A stretch of 64,000 bases of DNA from NCBI RefSeq assembly GCF_014851815.1, contig NZ_JACVAJ010000002.1, positions 558,001-622,000 of the forward strand, given 5' to 3'. Positions 7,911 to 15,167 of this stretch are shown here, one piece after another. The notes beneath the pieces were generated by a model, which saw nothing but the letters and a program-made list of their open reading frames with translations, had not been told where the DNA came from and made no database searches. Positions within the stretch are counted from its first letter, which is position 1; each line of letters opens with the position of its first letter. Position numbers and translations under genes: made by a program. This DNA is from Pseudoxanthomonas sp. PXM01 (GTDB taxonomy: Bacteria; Pseudomonadota; Gammaproteobacteria; Xanthomonadales; Xanthomonadaceae).

Positions 7911-9074
7911 ATGCGCCTTTCTCATGCCTGCCGTCGGCTGGTCGTCAGCCTCTTCCTGTTCGTGACCCTGCCTGCCCTCGCGGCCACCGCCACCGGACCG
8001 CAACGGTTCGGCATCGGCGACGCCCCTCCTGCGCTCGAAACCCTGGCGTGGATCAAGGACAAGCCGGTGCAGCCACTGGCTCCCGGCCAGGTCCACGTGG
8101 TCAACTTCTTCGCCACCTGGTGCGGGGCTTCCCGCGAGTCGATGACGCTGATGTCGCGGATGGCGCGCCAACACGGCCCGGCGCTGACCATCATCGGGGT
8201 GAACGTGCGCGAATCCGAGCGCGGCACCGCCACGGTCGACGCGGTGTCGCGCTTCGTCGCCGAACGCCCCGAGAGCTTCGCGTACTCGGTCGCCATGGAT
8301 GCGCCGGAGACCACGCCGCTGTTCACCCGCTGGATGCGTGGCGCCGGGATGTACGCCATCCCGACCGCGTTCATCATCGGGCGCGATGGGCGCGTGGCAT
8401 GGATCGGCATCGCCATCGATGACGGCAATTCCTATCCCTTCGAACAGGCGTTGGCCGATGCCCTGCGCGATGGCGTGGATCTCGATCGGTCACGCAAGCT
8501 GCATGCGGAAACATCGGCCCAGATCGCGGAGTACCTGCGCGACCGCGAGATCCTCGCCGACATGGATGCGGCGCAGGCGCGCGGCGATCATGCGGCGACC
8601 CTGGCCGCCGCGGATGCCGTCATCGCCGCGCACCCGGACTACCGGCTGCGCACCGCGTACACCCGGCTCGGCGCCATGCTGCACCTCGACGAGGCCGGCG
8701 CCCTCGCCTTCGCGGAACAGGAACTCGACGCGTTGAAAGGCGGTGAATTCGAGGACCGGGCCGAGGTCATCGCCGGCAGTCTCGGCAGCGTCATCGCGCG
8801 CCATCCGAAGGCCTCGCCGCACGCGCAGGCGGTTGCGATGTCCTACCTGCAGCGCGGACTGCGCGCCGATCCCGCCGGCTACGGCGGCGTGCTCAACTGG
8901 CTGAACATCGCCGCCCTGGAGCATGCCCGTGGCAACCGGCAGCAAGCGATCGAGGCGCAGACGCAAGCCTTGCGCCTGACGGATGGCGTGCGTCAGATCA
9001 CGCCGGACATGCGTGCGAGCATCGAGAAGAAGCTGGAGACCTATCGCGCGGCACCGGAGGATTCCGTCGATTGA
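7911..9074 (+). CDS. secreted TlpA/redoxin-like protein with TPR-like C-terminal region, one active-site Cys
   Basis: A 387-residue protein starting 13 nt after the receptor stop with GGGAG upstream. It has a signal peptide (cut near LPALA, residue 24). The thioredoxin-like domain (about 35-195) carries VHVVNFFATWCGASRES and IPTAFIIGRDGRVAWIG. The usual WCxPC motif is W70-C71-G-A-S74 here, so the second Cys and the Pro are both replaced. The C-terminal ~190 residues are alpha-helical with Ala-rich TPR-like hairpins. Redoxin-family proteins follow FecI-type receptors in several proteobacteria; with one Cys it could reduce, glutathionylate or merely bind a substrate. Copy 2 of the hairpin repeat follows and may terminate the operon. 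Confidence 0.85.
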   Translation: MRLSHACRRLVVSLFLFVTLPALAATATGPQRFGIGDAPPALETLAWIKDKPVQPLAPGQVHVVNFFATWCGASRESMTLMSRMARQHGPALTIIGVNVRESERGTATVDAVSRFVAERPESFAYSVAMDAPETTPLFTRWMRGAGMYAIPTAFIIGRDGRVAWIGIAIDDGNSYPFEQALADALRDGVDLDRSRKLHAETSAQIAEYLRDREILADMDAAQARGDHAATLAAADAVIAAHPDYRLRTAYTRLGAMLHLDEAGALAFAEQELDALKGGEFEDRAEVIAGSLGSVIARHPKASPHAQAVAMSYLQRGLRADPAGYGGVLNWLNIAALEHARGNRQQAIEAQTQALRLTDGVRQITPDMRASIEKKLETYRAAPEDSVD

Positions 9075-9098
9075 GGGCAGAGGCACTCGGAAGGATAT

Positions 9099-9113
9099 GT
9101 ACTCAGACCCCTG
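9099..9113. repeat. left member of a 15-bp imperfect inverted pair (GTACTCAGACCCCTG)
   Basis: Its reverse complement matches 9744-9758 at 13 of 15 positions. The two sites face each other across the asparaginase-tail relic, hairpin repeat copy 2 and the GNAT gene. The GGGGTC(A/T)GAG core resembles short motifs common near REP-type elements, but no transposase is present. Confidence 0.4.
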
Positions 9114-9125
9114 CCTTCGATCCGG

Positions 9126-9179
9126 GATCTGGCGAAGGCAGGGAGAAACGTAGCGGCAACTCGGTTTTTGGCAGCGTAA
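9126..9179 (+). pseudogene. relic of the asparaginase 3' end
   Basis: In frame, this stretch reads DLAKAGRNVAATRFLAA and then TAA. The true asparaginase gene ends DPAKVRKNVAANRFEAV and then TGA (3315-3368). The two DNAs align without gaps over 54 nt, with about three quarters of the bases identical in the first 49 nt compared, and both are followed within a few tens of bases by the same hairpin repeat. There is no start codon or upstream asparaginase sequence here, so it cannot be a gene. It is best explained as a duplicated and decayed fragment carried with the repeat. Confidence 0.6.
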
Positions 9180-9183
9180 GAAA

Positions 9184-9294
9184 GACAGGGCCCGCGGATG
9201 CGGGCCTTGTCGTTGAAGGGTCGGAGCGACTCCTCGCCGCCCCCTTGCCCGTGGCGGCCGGCACCCGGATCGGAATCCGGGCACCTCGGATGCC
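9184..9294. repeat. dispersed ~110-bp hairpin repeat, copy 2
   Basis: Second copy of the element at 3397-3506. The left stem (GGCCCGC/GCGGGCC) and the right stem (CCCGGAT, loop CGGA, ATCCGGG) are both perfect in this copy. It lies between the thioredoxin-like gene and the convergent GNAT gene, whose stop codon touches its right end. Confidence 0.8.
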
Positions 9295-9680
9295 TACGGC
9301 GGCGAGATGACGTAGGCGCAGAGGCTTGCCGACGTCGGGACGGCCTTTGCACCCATGCCCTCGTAGAGCGAGATAGCCCTGTGATTGCTGGAGCGCACAT
9401 TGTTGACCACAAGTTCCCGGCACCCCTTGTCGCGTGCCTTCTGCCGCAACCGCTCGACCACGATGCTTCCGTAGCCACGTGAGCGCTGTCTCGAATCGAT
9501 TTCGATCTTCTCCAGCACAAAGCTGGCGCCGGGTTCGAACCAGCCATGGGCACGGCCTACCCGGCGGCCATCGAGCCACGGCTCGACGACATAGTGCCGC
9601 CGCTGACCGCTCTCATCGAAGCGCCAGTCTGCTTTCAGTTGAAGATGGTTCGGTTTCAAAGATGTCCTGCTGGGCGGCAA
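9294..9680 (-). CDS. GNAT-family N-acetyltransferase
   Basis: A 128-residue protein with the GNAT fold. The acetyl-CoA pyrophosphate-binding loop is RQRSRGYGS (R/QxxGxG), preceded by the beta4-like FVLEKIEIDS. A late motif is NNVRSSNHRAISLYEGMGA, which matches the common NxxAIxLYexmGF signature. It is therefore a cytoplasmic acetyltransferase of unknown substrate. The frame opens only at a TTG (9680) without an obvious ribosome-binding site, so the start is uncertain and the N-terminus may be damaged. The stop codon abuts the hairpin repeat, and imperfect inverted 15-mers flank the gene, hinting at an accessory block. Confidence 0.75.
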   Translation of the reverse strand: MPPSRTSLKPNHLQLKADWRFDESGQRRHYVVEPWLDGRRVGRAHGWFEPGASFVLEKIEIDSRQRSRGYGSIVVERLRQKARDKGCRELVVNNVRSSNHRAISLYEGMGAKAVPTSASLCAYVISPP

Positions 9681-9743
9681 AGGCCTGACGCCTGCGTTGC
9701 GCAGGGCCGGCGTGCGGGCGCGGATTCTAGCGCACCTTGGAAA

Positions 9744-9758
9744 CAGGGGTCAGAGCAC
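9744..9758. repeat. right member of the 15-bp imperfect inverted pair (CAGGGGTCAGAGCAC)
   Basis: Partner of 9099-9113 in inverted orientation, 13 of 15 matching. It lies in the 284-bp non-coding stretch 9681-9964, where no gene, terminator or clear promoter was seen. Confidence 0.4.
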
Positions 9759-9964
9759 CGCTCTCAACGGCTGTTCACTATTCACCTGATCGTCAGGCGG
9801 GCCCGCGAACGCGGACATGCCTTGTCAAGCAAGGGATTGGCCTGGACATCAATCCATGCGGGATAGCCCGGGTCTACCAGACCGCCGCGCGAGTCGGAAA
9901 CGTACCCTGACCTTGATTCTGGCGGAAAACACGCCGCCTCCTCGGGTTGGAGCCAACCTGCGCG

Positions 9965-10495
9965 CTACACGGGCTCGAAGCGCTCCAGCGCCCTTTCAGC
10001 ATCGGCGTACAGAAAGATGTCGACATTGAGCGGGGCGGAATCCGATGCCGCCACGACGATGCGCTTGCCACACTCGCCTCCAAGCAACACGCCTGCCAGG
10101 ACGCGTGCGCGCGCCGCCGCCTGTGGAGAGGCGGGTCCCCGCCCTGCGAAATGGGTGTAGGGCTCAGAGCCTATCGTCGGCCCCTGTGCTCCCTGCTCGG
10201 TCCATTCGACTCTCCAGAGAGGGGTCGCTTGCTGTATGAGGAAAGGGCGATTCAGCTCTCGCCAGGAGCACGCCACTTTTTCCGCACGACTCACGCCGAT
10301 CGGAAAGACCTCAAACCGGAAACCGGCCGGGCGCCCCTCGGTCGTGAACACGAACGGCGCACCTGCGGCAGTACGCAAGGCGACAAACAGATGCCAGTAG
10401 CCGTCGTCCTGAGCATGGGCATCTATCGTCGTTCCTGGCAGCGCGGAGAGATCGAGGTCAGCGGTGAACTCGGGCAACGGCACGTGCATTCCCAC
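9965..10495 (-). CDS. hypothetical cytoplasmic protein
   Basis: A 176-residue protein I do not recognise. It is soluble, without signal peptide or membrane helix, and mixes beta-type segments (GYWHLFVALRTA, PFVFTTEGRPAGFRFEVFP) with an Ala-rich helix near the C-terminus. The GTG start at 10495 is preferred because GGGGGA sits 7 nt upstream; an in-frame ATG two codons later (10489) is the alternative. It is followed on the same strand by nothing nearer than the GNAT gene and preceded by a lipoprotein gene 66 bp away, which may be co-transcribed. No function is proposed. Confidence 0.6.
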   Translation of the reverse strand: MGMHVPLPEFTADLDLSALPGTTIDAHAQDDGYWHLFVALRTAAGAPFVFTTEGRPAGFRFEVFPIGVSRAEKVACSWRELNRPFLIQQATPLWRVEWTEQGAQGPTIGSEPYTHFAGRGPASPQAAARARVLAGVLLGGECGKRIVVAASDSAPLNVDIFLYADAERALERFEPV

Positions 10496-10561
10496 TTGGC
10501 ATTCCCCCGCATCGCAGAACGGGCCCAGAGTACGGTCGCTTGCAGCCCCTCGTCCGACCCG

Positions 10562-11023
10562 TCAACCGCCCGTCGGCAACTGCCATTCCGATTGGCGCCT
10601 GTAGCGCTCGATCACCGCGTTGGCCGCCGGCGTGCTGCATGGATGGGATTTCAGCACGTCCAGGGTCCTGGTGCGGATGATTTCATCATGCCCAATGAAG
10701 AACGCTTCGAGATCGGACGCAGGTGCTCCATGCTTCTGCACCAGTTCGATCCTGACGGCATGAGCGACCTTCCGGAAGTTCGCGTCGTGTGCCTCGCTCA
10801 GCTCGGGCGTGGACACGCCACAGGCTGCTGCGACCGCCTTCGAGGCGACGAACTCGTCGTAGATCCTGAAGAGGTTTTTCTCCTGCGGAGGCTGTGCCGC
10901 CTGCGATGCGCCCGACGGCGGAGGCGTGGGCGGCGTGGGCGGCGTGCTCGATTGCCCGGAGCATCCCGTGGCACCGAGCATGGCGGCGAGCACAACAGGT
11001 AAAAGCCCTCGTACGTAGCCCAC
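10562..11023 (-). CDS. small lipoprotein of unknown function
   Basis: A 153-residue product. A lipoprotein signal peptide ends in LGATGC (Cys at residue 21), followed by a low-complexity linker of the type TPPTPPTPPPSG that probably spans the periplasm. A roughly 100-residue helical domain with two further Cys (ACGVSTPELSEAHDANF and SHPCSTPAANAVIERYRR) follows. GTG 11023 is chosen because GGGGAG is 6 nt upstream and the signal peptide begins there. The family is not recognised. It is divergent from the diguanylate cyclase gene with 139 bp between them. Confidence 0.75.
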   Translation of the reverse strand: MGYVRGLLPVVLAAMLGATGCSGQSSTPPTPPTPPPSGASQAAQPPQEKNLFRIYDEFVASKAVAAACGVSTPELSEAHDANFRKVAHAVRIELVQKHGAPASDLEAFFIGHDEIIRTRTLDVLKSHPCSTPAANAVIERYRRQSEWQLPTGG

Positions 11024-11162
11024 AGCCAGCTCCCCGGTGATCCTCGCGCGCCTATCCGCTGACACCCATTGATAGCACATCGGGGACAGGCGCGATAAGT
11101 CTTTTCCGCGGGCCGAACGCGCCGCTAGAGTCGCCACCAGCAAGGCCGCTTGAAGCAGGGCG

Positions 11163-12872
11163 ATGTCAGATTCCACAGACAGGCAGGACATGGGGCCGGA
11201 CGCGCTGCTGGCGGCCCTGGATACGCTCGGCATCCCCGCCGCCATCACGACCGAGGACGGCGGGATCATCGGACTTGGCCGGACGTGGCGGGACTTCGCC
11301 GCACTGGACGAAACCGCGGGCGGGATGGCGTGGGACCGTCTCGTGCCGGCGTCCCACCTGGACGCACTGCGCGCATGGCTGACACGCATGCCATGCGAAG
11401 GAGAGGCGCCCGCTCTCGAATGCCCGCTTGCCCACGCCTCCGGCGCGATGCGCTGGCACCAGCTCGGCAAGCGGCTCGTGGCATCGGGCGAGGCCGTTCG
11501 CTGGCTCTGCTACGCAACGGACATCGGCGCACTCAAACGGCGGGAAACGCGGCTCAACGATGAAGCCTCCCTCCAGGCGAAGATGCTCGACGTCAGCGTG
11601 GATTGCATCAAGCTCATCGCCCCGGACGGATGCCTCCTCCACATCAACAGGGCCGGTTGCCTGGCGCTGGGCGTATCGGCCGAAGAAAGTGTCGGCAAGC
11701 GCTGGTCGTCCCTCCTTCCCGAAGAAATCCGGGCGAGCGCGGAAGCGTCGCTGGCCGATGCCACGGCGGGCAGGACCAGCCGGTTCCCCGGCCGCAGCGT
11801 TTCCGACGCGATGGGCGAGCAGTTCTGGGACAACCTGCTGACACCCGTGCTGGACGAGGACGGCGGAACGCGATCGGTCCTGTGCGTTTCCCGGGAAGTC
11901 ACCGCGGAGCACCGCGCGGTACAGACACTGCGGGAGAATGAGGGGCGTCTCGCGATGGCCGCCAAGGTCGGTGGTCTGGGGATCTGGGACTACGACATCG
12001 CTGGTGACCGGCTTCATTGCGACGCGTCCTGGTATCGCATCATGGGACGGGACCCGAGCGATACGATCCAGACCATCGCCGAGTTTCGTCCGCTGATCCA
12101 TCCGGAAGACGTCGACCGCGCGACAGACGTAGGCAGGACCGCCTCGGATCTGCTCGCCGAGGACCTCGACTACTCCATCACGTTCCGTGTCGTCCGCCCC
12201 AACGGGGATATCCGGTGGGTGAGGTCGCTGGCGTACCTGGAACAAAAGGAGGGTCGTGCCGTTCGCGCCGTGGGGTTCGTCGCCGATATCACCGATGCAT
12301 GGCGCGGCGAGTTGGCGCTCCGGGATGCGAATCGTGCGCTCGAGGAAGAGAAGACCTCGCTGGCCAGGAAGGTGCTGGAGGATCCGCTGACCGGCATCTC
12401 CAACCGCCGCCATCTGGACAGCGAACTCGCGCGGGTCTGGGTGCACGCCAACGAGACGGCCCAGCCGCTCTGCGTGGGAATGATCGATGTCGATCGGTTC
12501 AAGCAGTTCAACGACCGGTACGGCCATCTGGCTGGCGACGCTGCGCTCAAGCGGATCGCGAAGGCCCTCCAGGGCGTGGCGCGGCGAACCGACCTGGTGG
12601 CACGCTACGGGGGCGAGGAATTCGCGTTCGTGCTCGCCGGCACCGCGGATCCCACGGTGACCATGGACAGGTTCCTTGATGCCGTGGCGGGTCTGGCAAT
12701 CCCGCACGAGGACTCGCCGACGGGACGTCTTTCGATCAGCGGCGGCGTTGTGGTGTCGCTGTCCGTCACCGAATCACCCAAGCACCTGATACAGGCGAGC
12801 GACGAGGCACTCTACGAAGCGAAGCTGGGTGGCCGCGACAGGTTCGTCGTGCGCGTCCTGCCAGGACCGTAG
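11163..12872 (+). CDS. diguanylate cyclase with tandem PAS sensor domains
   Basis: A 569-residue soluble protein. A degenerate PAS-like region occupies about 15-125. A PAS domain at about 140-255 carries SVDCIKLIAPDGCLLHIN. A third PAS/PAC at about 265-385 carries GLGIWDYDIAGDRL, HPEDVDRA and VRAVGFVADIT. A short coiled linker leads to the GGDEF domain at about 405-565. The active-site signature GGEEF is at 483-487, and the inhibitory RxxD site (RRTD, 474-477) stands the canonical five residues ahead, so it should make c-di-GMP from two GTP with product inhibition. No membrane segment is seen, so it probably senses an intracellular signal. Nothing in the PAS sequences shows a bound cofactor. 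Confidence 0.93.
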   Translation: MSDSTDRQDMGPDALLAALDTLGIPAAITTEDGGIIGLGRTWRDFAALDETAGGMAWDRLVPASHLDALRAWLTRMPCEGEAPALECPLAHASGAMRWHQLGKRLVASGEAVRWLCYATDIGALKRRETRLNDEASLQAKMLDVSVDCIKLIAPDGCLLHINRAGCLALGVSAEESVGKRWSSLLPEEIRASAEASLADATAGRTSRFPGRSVSDAMGEQFWDNLLTPVLDEDGGTRSVLCVSREVTAEHRAVQTLRENEGRLAMAAKVGGLGIWDYDIAGDRLHCDASWYRIMGRDPSDTIQTIAEFRPLIHPEDVDRATDVGRTASDLLAEDLDYSITFRVVRPNGDIRWVRSLAYLEQKEGRAVRAVGFVADITDAWRGELALRDANRALEEEKTSLARKVLEDPLTGISNRRHLDSELARVWVHANETAQPLCVGMIDVDRFKQFNDRYGHLAGDAALKRIAKALQGVARRTDLVARYGGEEFAFVLAGTADPTVTMDRFLDAVAGLAIPHEDSPTGRLSISGGVVVSLSVTESPKHLIQASDEALYEAKLGGRDRFVVRVLPGP

Positions 12873-12948
12873 GCGGGAGTCGTCGGCGAGGCATTCCGTG
12901 TAGCCATGGCCGCATACACGGCGCAGCGCACCGCAGGCTTCAACCGCG

Positions 12949-13509
12949 CTAAGGCCGCTGCCGGGGTTTGGCCGCGCGATACTGCCCCTTGTCGCCCGCA
13001 CGCGCCCCACTCGGATCGCCATTAATGCAGATGACGCCCCCGCAGATGACGGCATCCGAGGCGTAGAAGGCCTGCACGACAGGCACCGCGTCTTCGTACC
13101 GCTGGAGTTCTTCCTTCGTGGTGGTCAGCTCGCGTCGGTAGTAGCCAAGCAATGCCCAACCGACGAGAAGCACCATCAGCAGGATGGCCCCAGCAGTGCC
13201 GAGCCACACCCATACCGTCCTGCCGGCATTACGCAGTTGTGCGGATGCCACGGATACCGCGCGACCGTACTCCGTGGCCACCGGCGAAACGGCCTCTTTC
13301 GCATCCAGCGCAATGCGGTTGCCGGCTCCGTCCACGATGGCCGCAATGTCTCGACGGAACTGCGCGACCTCCTGTCGCAACGACTGCACCTGATCGCCGA
13401 TGGCCGCGCTCATGCGCGCCTCGCGCTGAACCAGCTCGGCGCGCAGCAGCATCAGGGCCTTTACGGCATCCACTGGCGTGGCTGCCGCACTCGTATTGAC
13501 GTCTTCCAT
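12949..13509 (-). CDS. single-pass membrane protein, last gene of a putative effector/immunity unit
   Basis: A 186-residue protein. The N-terminal half is cytoplasmic coiled-coil-like (LRAELVQREARMSAAI, QSLRQEVAQFRRDIAAIV). One strong membrane helix (about 101-123) is followed by a short C-terminal domain with a Cys pair, SDAVICGGVICINGD. ATG 13509 has GGGAGG 4 nt upstream. It lies 50 bp after the lysozyme-like gene and shares its less G+C-rich composition. The family is not recognised with confidence; similar Cys-containing tails occur, to my memory, on small proteins encoded near mobilisation or secretion genes of xanthomonads. A second immunity protein or an adaptor are both possible. Confidence 0.65.
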   Translation of the reverse strand: MEDVNTSAAATPVDAVKALMLLRAELVQREARMSAAIGDQVQSLRQEVAQFRRDIAAIVDGAGNRIALDAKEAVSPVATEYGRAVSVASAQLRNAGRTVWVWLGTAGAILLMVLLVGWALLGYYRRELTTTKEELQRYEDAVPVVQAFYASDAVICGGVICINGDPSGARAGDKGQYRAAKPRQRP

Positions 13510-13559
13510 GACACCTCCCTTTTTCGAGTCCCGTGTACCCCGGACTCTCACATGCGCCG

Positions 13560-15140
13560 CTAGCGCGCCATCTGCCGTTCGTGAGACTGCGGCTGCTCGA
13601 CAGCTTGGTTCTGCGAGAGCCATTGCTCGCCTTGTTCTTTCATGTTCCGACCTTCCGCAGATCTCGCAAACTCAACGGCGGCACGATCGGCGGAAATACT
13701 GTCGCCAGACATGACGGCGGCGAGGTAGCGGTCTGTCAAGGACTCGTCCAAACGCGCGGGCGATTCGTGAAGCATTCCCTGATGTCCGTCCGCTCGTTGG
13801 GCTGGCTCCTGCTCCCTGTTCTGGATGGACGCACCCTCAATATCCGGCTGCATCAGCATATCTCGAGCAAAATCGGGTCGAGGTCGTGTGTCTGGAGCGC
13901 GTGGGTCGATATGCAACAAGGGCACGGCCACGCCATCGCGCGTAATGCTCAACTCGACCACCCCATTGTCACGATCCGTCCGAGTGACTTGACTGCGCTC
14001 GATCTCACGCCACTCGCCGTCGATGATCCCGTGACCACGACCATCTCGGTTCCATTGCAGGAAGTCGTTGCCTGAAGCATACAGGCCGGCGGTGTGACCG
14101 GCAGGCGCCCCCTGAAAGCGGACGTCTTGCGCCCGGGTACCGCCAGCATCCAATACTTCGACAAAGGCACGCCCCTGCGCTGGCACCAGGAACAGATTCT
14201 TGATTGTTGAGTACTCTGCCGGCAGATTGGGGTGCGCTGGATTCTGACCAAGCTGCGTCGGATTGACGAGCGGGTCTGCCAGTACGCTCTGCCACGCAGC
14301 ATGGAGTGGGTTGTTCGCTTCGGAACCACGCAATGAGATCACTAGTTCTGCACCGCGCAACGCGTTGTCGCGATCACCTTGAAGATGCCGTGGAACTGCA
14401 GCTTTCAGGTCATCCACCGAGTCGATGGTTCCAGTCTCGATTCGCTGGACAATTCCCGGCCAGTTCCGCCGCCCGTCCTGGTTCTCAAGCTTGGAGATAA
14501 GTGTGGCCATGCGGATCTGATCGTCGGACGTGGCGTTCCGATATAGCGAAGTGCCTTCCAGCTCACGAATCGAACCGCCGTCCCGGAGCAGATGATTGAC
14601 CTGCCGGACATCTTGGTTGTGGACAAAGGTAGTGCCGTCGTCCGAGCGAAGAAACTCATTCAGGCGGGTCTTGATACCTGCCGGTACGTCATACCCATTG
14701 TCGGCGACGGTCTGCCGGTCACCTCGAATCTCGTTGCCCTGGCGCCGTAATGCAGCGCTGGCCATGTTGTACTCGGCCTGGGTCAGTGTCAGGTTGGGCC
14801 GCTGGTGCGCATTCCCTTGTGCCCAAGCCTGGTAAGCGTCGAGCAACTGATCGGCGTTGCGATTCGTATCGTTGCGCTGCTGACCGAAATCGGTTTGCAG
14901 TGTGCCGATGGAATAGCCACTGTTGTAGATCGGCTCAAGCTGCCCCTCTCGAAACACACCGGCCTCGCGAGGCTCTCCTCGTGCCGTATCCCCTTCCCGG
15001 TGGATGTAGCCGGCGAATGCCAGATCATAGGCGACATTGCGACCGCGCAAGCTACCTTCAGAAGCTACGCCAACCGCAAAATAGATCGTGGCCCTGAGCT
15101 CACTCTCTGTAAGTGTTGTTGGTTGGAGTTGTGCGTTCAC
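13560..15140 (-). CDS. lysozyme-like protein, candidate secreted antibacterial effector
   Basis: A 526-residue protein without signal peptide. The N-terminal ~200 residues look like a peptidoglycan hydrolase: IYFAVGVASEGS offers a Glu in a lysozyme-like VxSEG context, and YNSGYSIGTLQTDFGQQ resembles the SxGxLQ motif of muramidases. A middle beta-rich region contains NNPLHAAWQSVL and GLYASGNDFLQWNRDG. The C-terminal ~100 residues are charged and Gln-rich (EQWLSQNQAVEQPQSHERQ), reminiscent of the tails of Xanthomonadales type IV secretion effectors, though I do not see the conserved XVIPCD motifs. GTG 15140 has AGGAGG 8 nt upstream. A lipoprotein gene 27 bp ahead fits the immunity role. The call rests on architecture and context only. 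Confidence 0.55.
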   Translation of the reverse strand: MNAQLQPTTLTESELRATIYFAVGVASEGSLRGRNVAYDLAFAGYIHREGDTARGEPREAGVFREGQLEPIYNSGYSIGTLQTDFGQQRNDTNRNADQLLDAYQAWAQGNAHQRPNLTLTQAEYNMASAALRRQGNEIRGDRQTVADNGYDVPAGIKTRLNEFLRSDDGTTFVHNQDVRQVNHLLRDGGSIRELEGTSLYRNATSDDQIRMATLISKLENQDGRRNWPGIVQRIETGTIDSVDDLKAAVPRHLQGDRDNALRGAELVISLRGSEANNPLHAAWQSVLADPLVNPTQLGQNPAHPNLPAEYSTIKNLFLVPAQGRAFVEVLDAGGTRAQDVRFQGAPAGHTAGLYASGNDFLQWNRDGRGHGIIDGEWREIERSQVTRTDRDNGVVELSITRDGVAVPLLHIDPRAPDTRPRPDFARDMLMQPDIEGASIQNREQEPAQRADGHQGMLHESPARLDESLTDRYLAAVMSGDSISADRAAVEFARSAEGRNMKEQGEQWLSQNQAVEQPQSHERQMAR

Positions 15141-15167
15141 GCTTGTGCCTCCTGGCGTGTTCTGTCT

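Noticed and set aside
5099-7912. 937-codon minus-strand open frame opposite the TonB receptor gene
   Set aside because: High-G+C shadow: low-complexity His/Arg/Val/Gly-rich translation without motifs, while the plus strand encodes a complete receptor with signal peptide, plug and terminal aromatic residue.
9681-9964. Possible small gene or prophage att site downstream of the GNAT gene
   Set aside because: No open frame with coding character, no tRNA and no integrase nearby; only the 15-mer repeat partner was found.
13560-15140. Firm assignment of the lysozyme-like protein as a type IV secretion effector
   Set aside because: The conserved XVIPCD motifs were not found by eye and no virB gene is in the window; kept as a candidate only.
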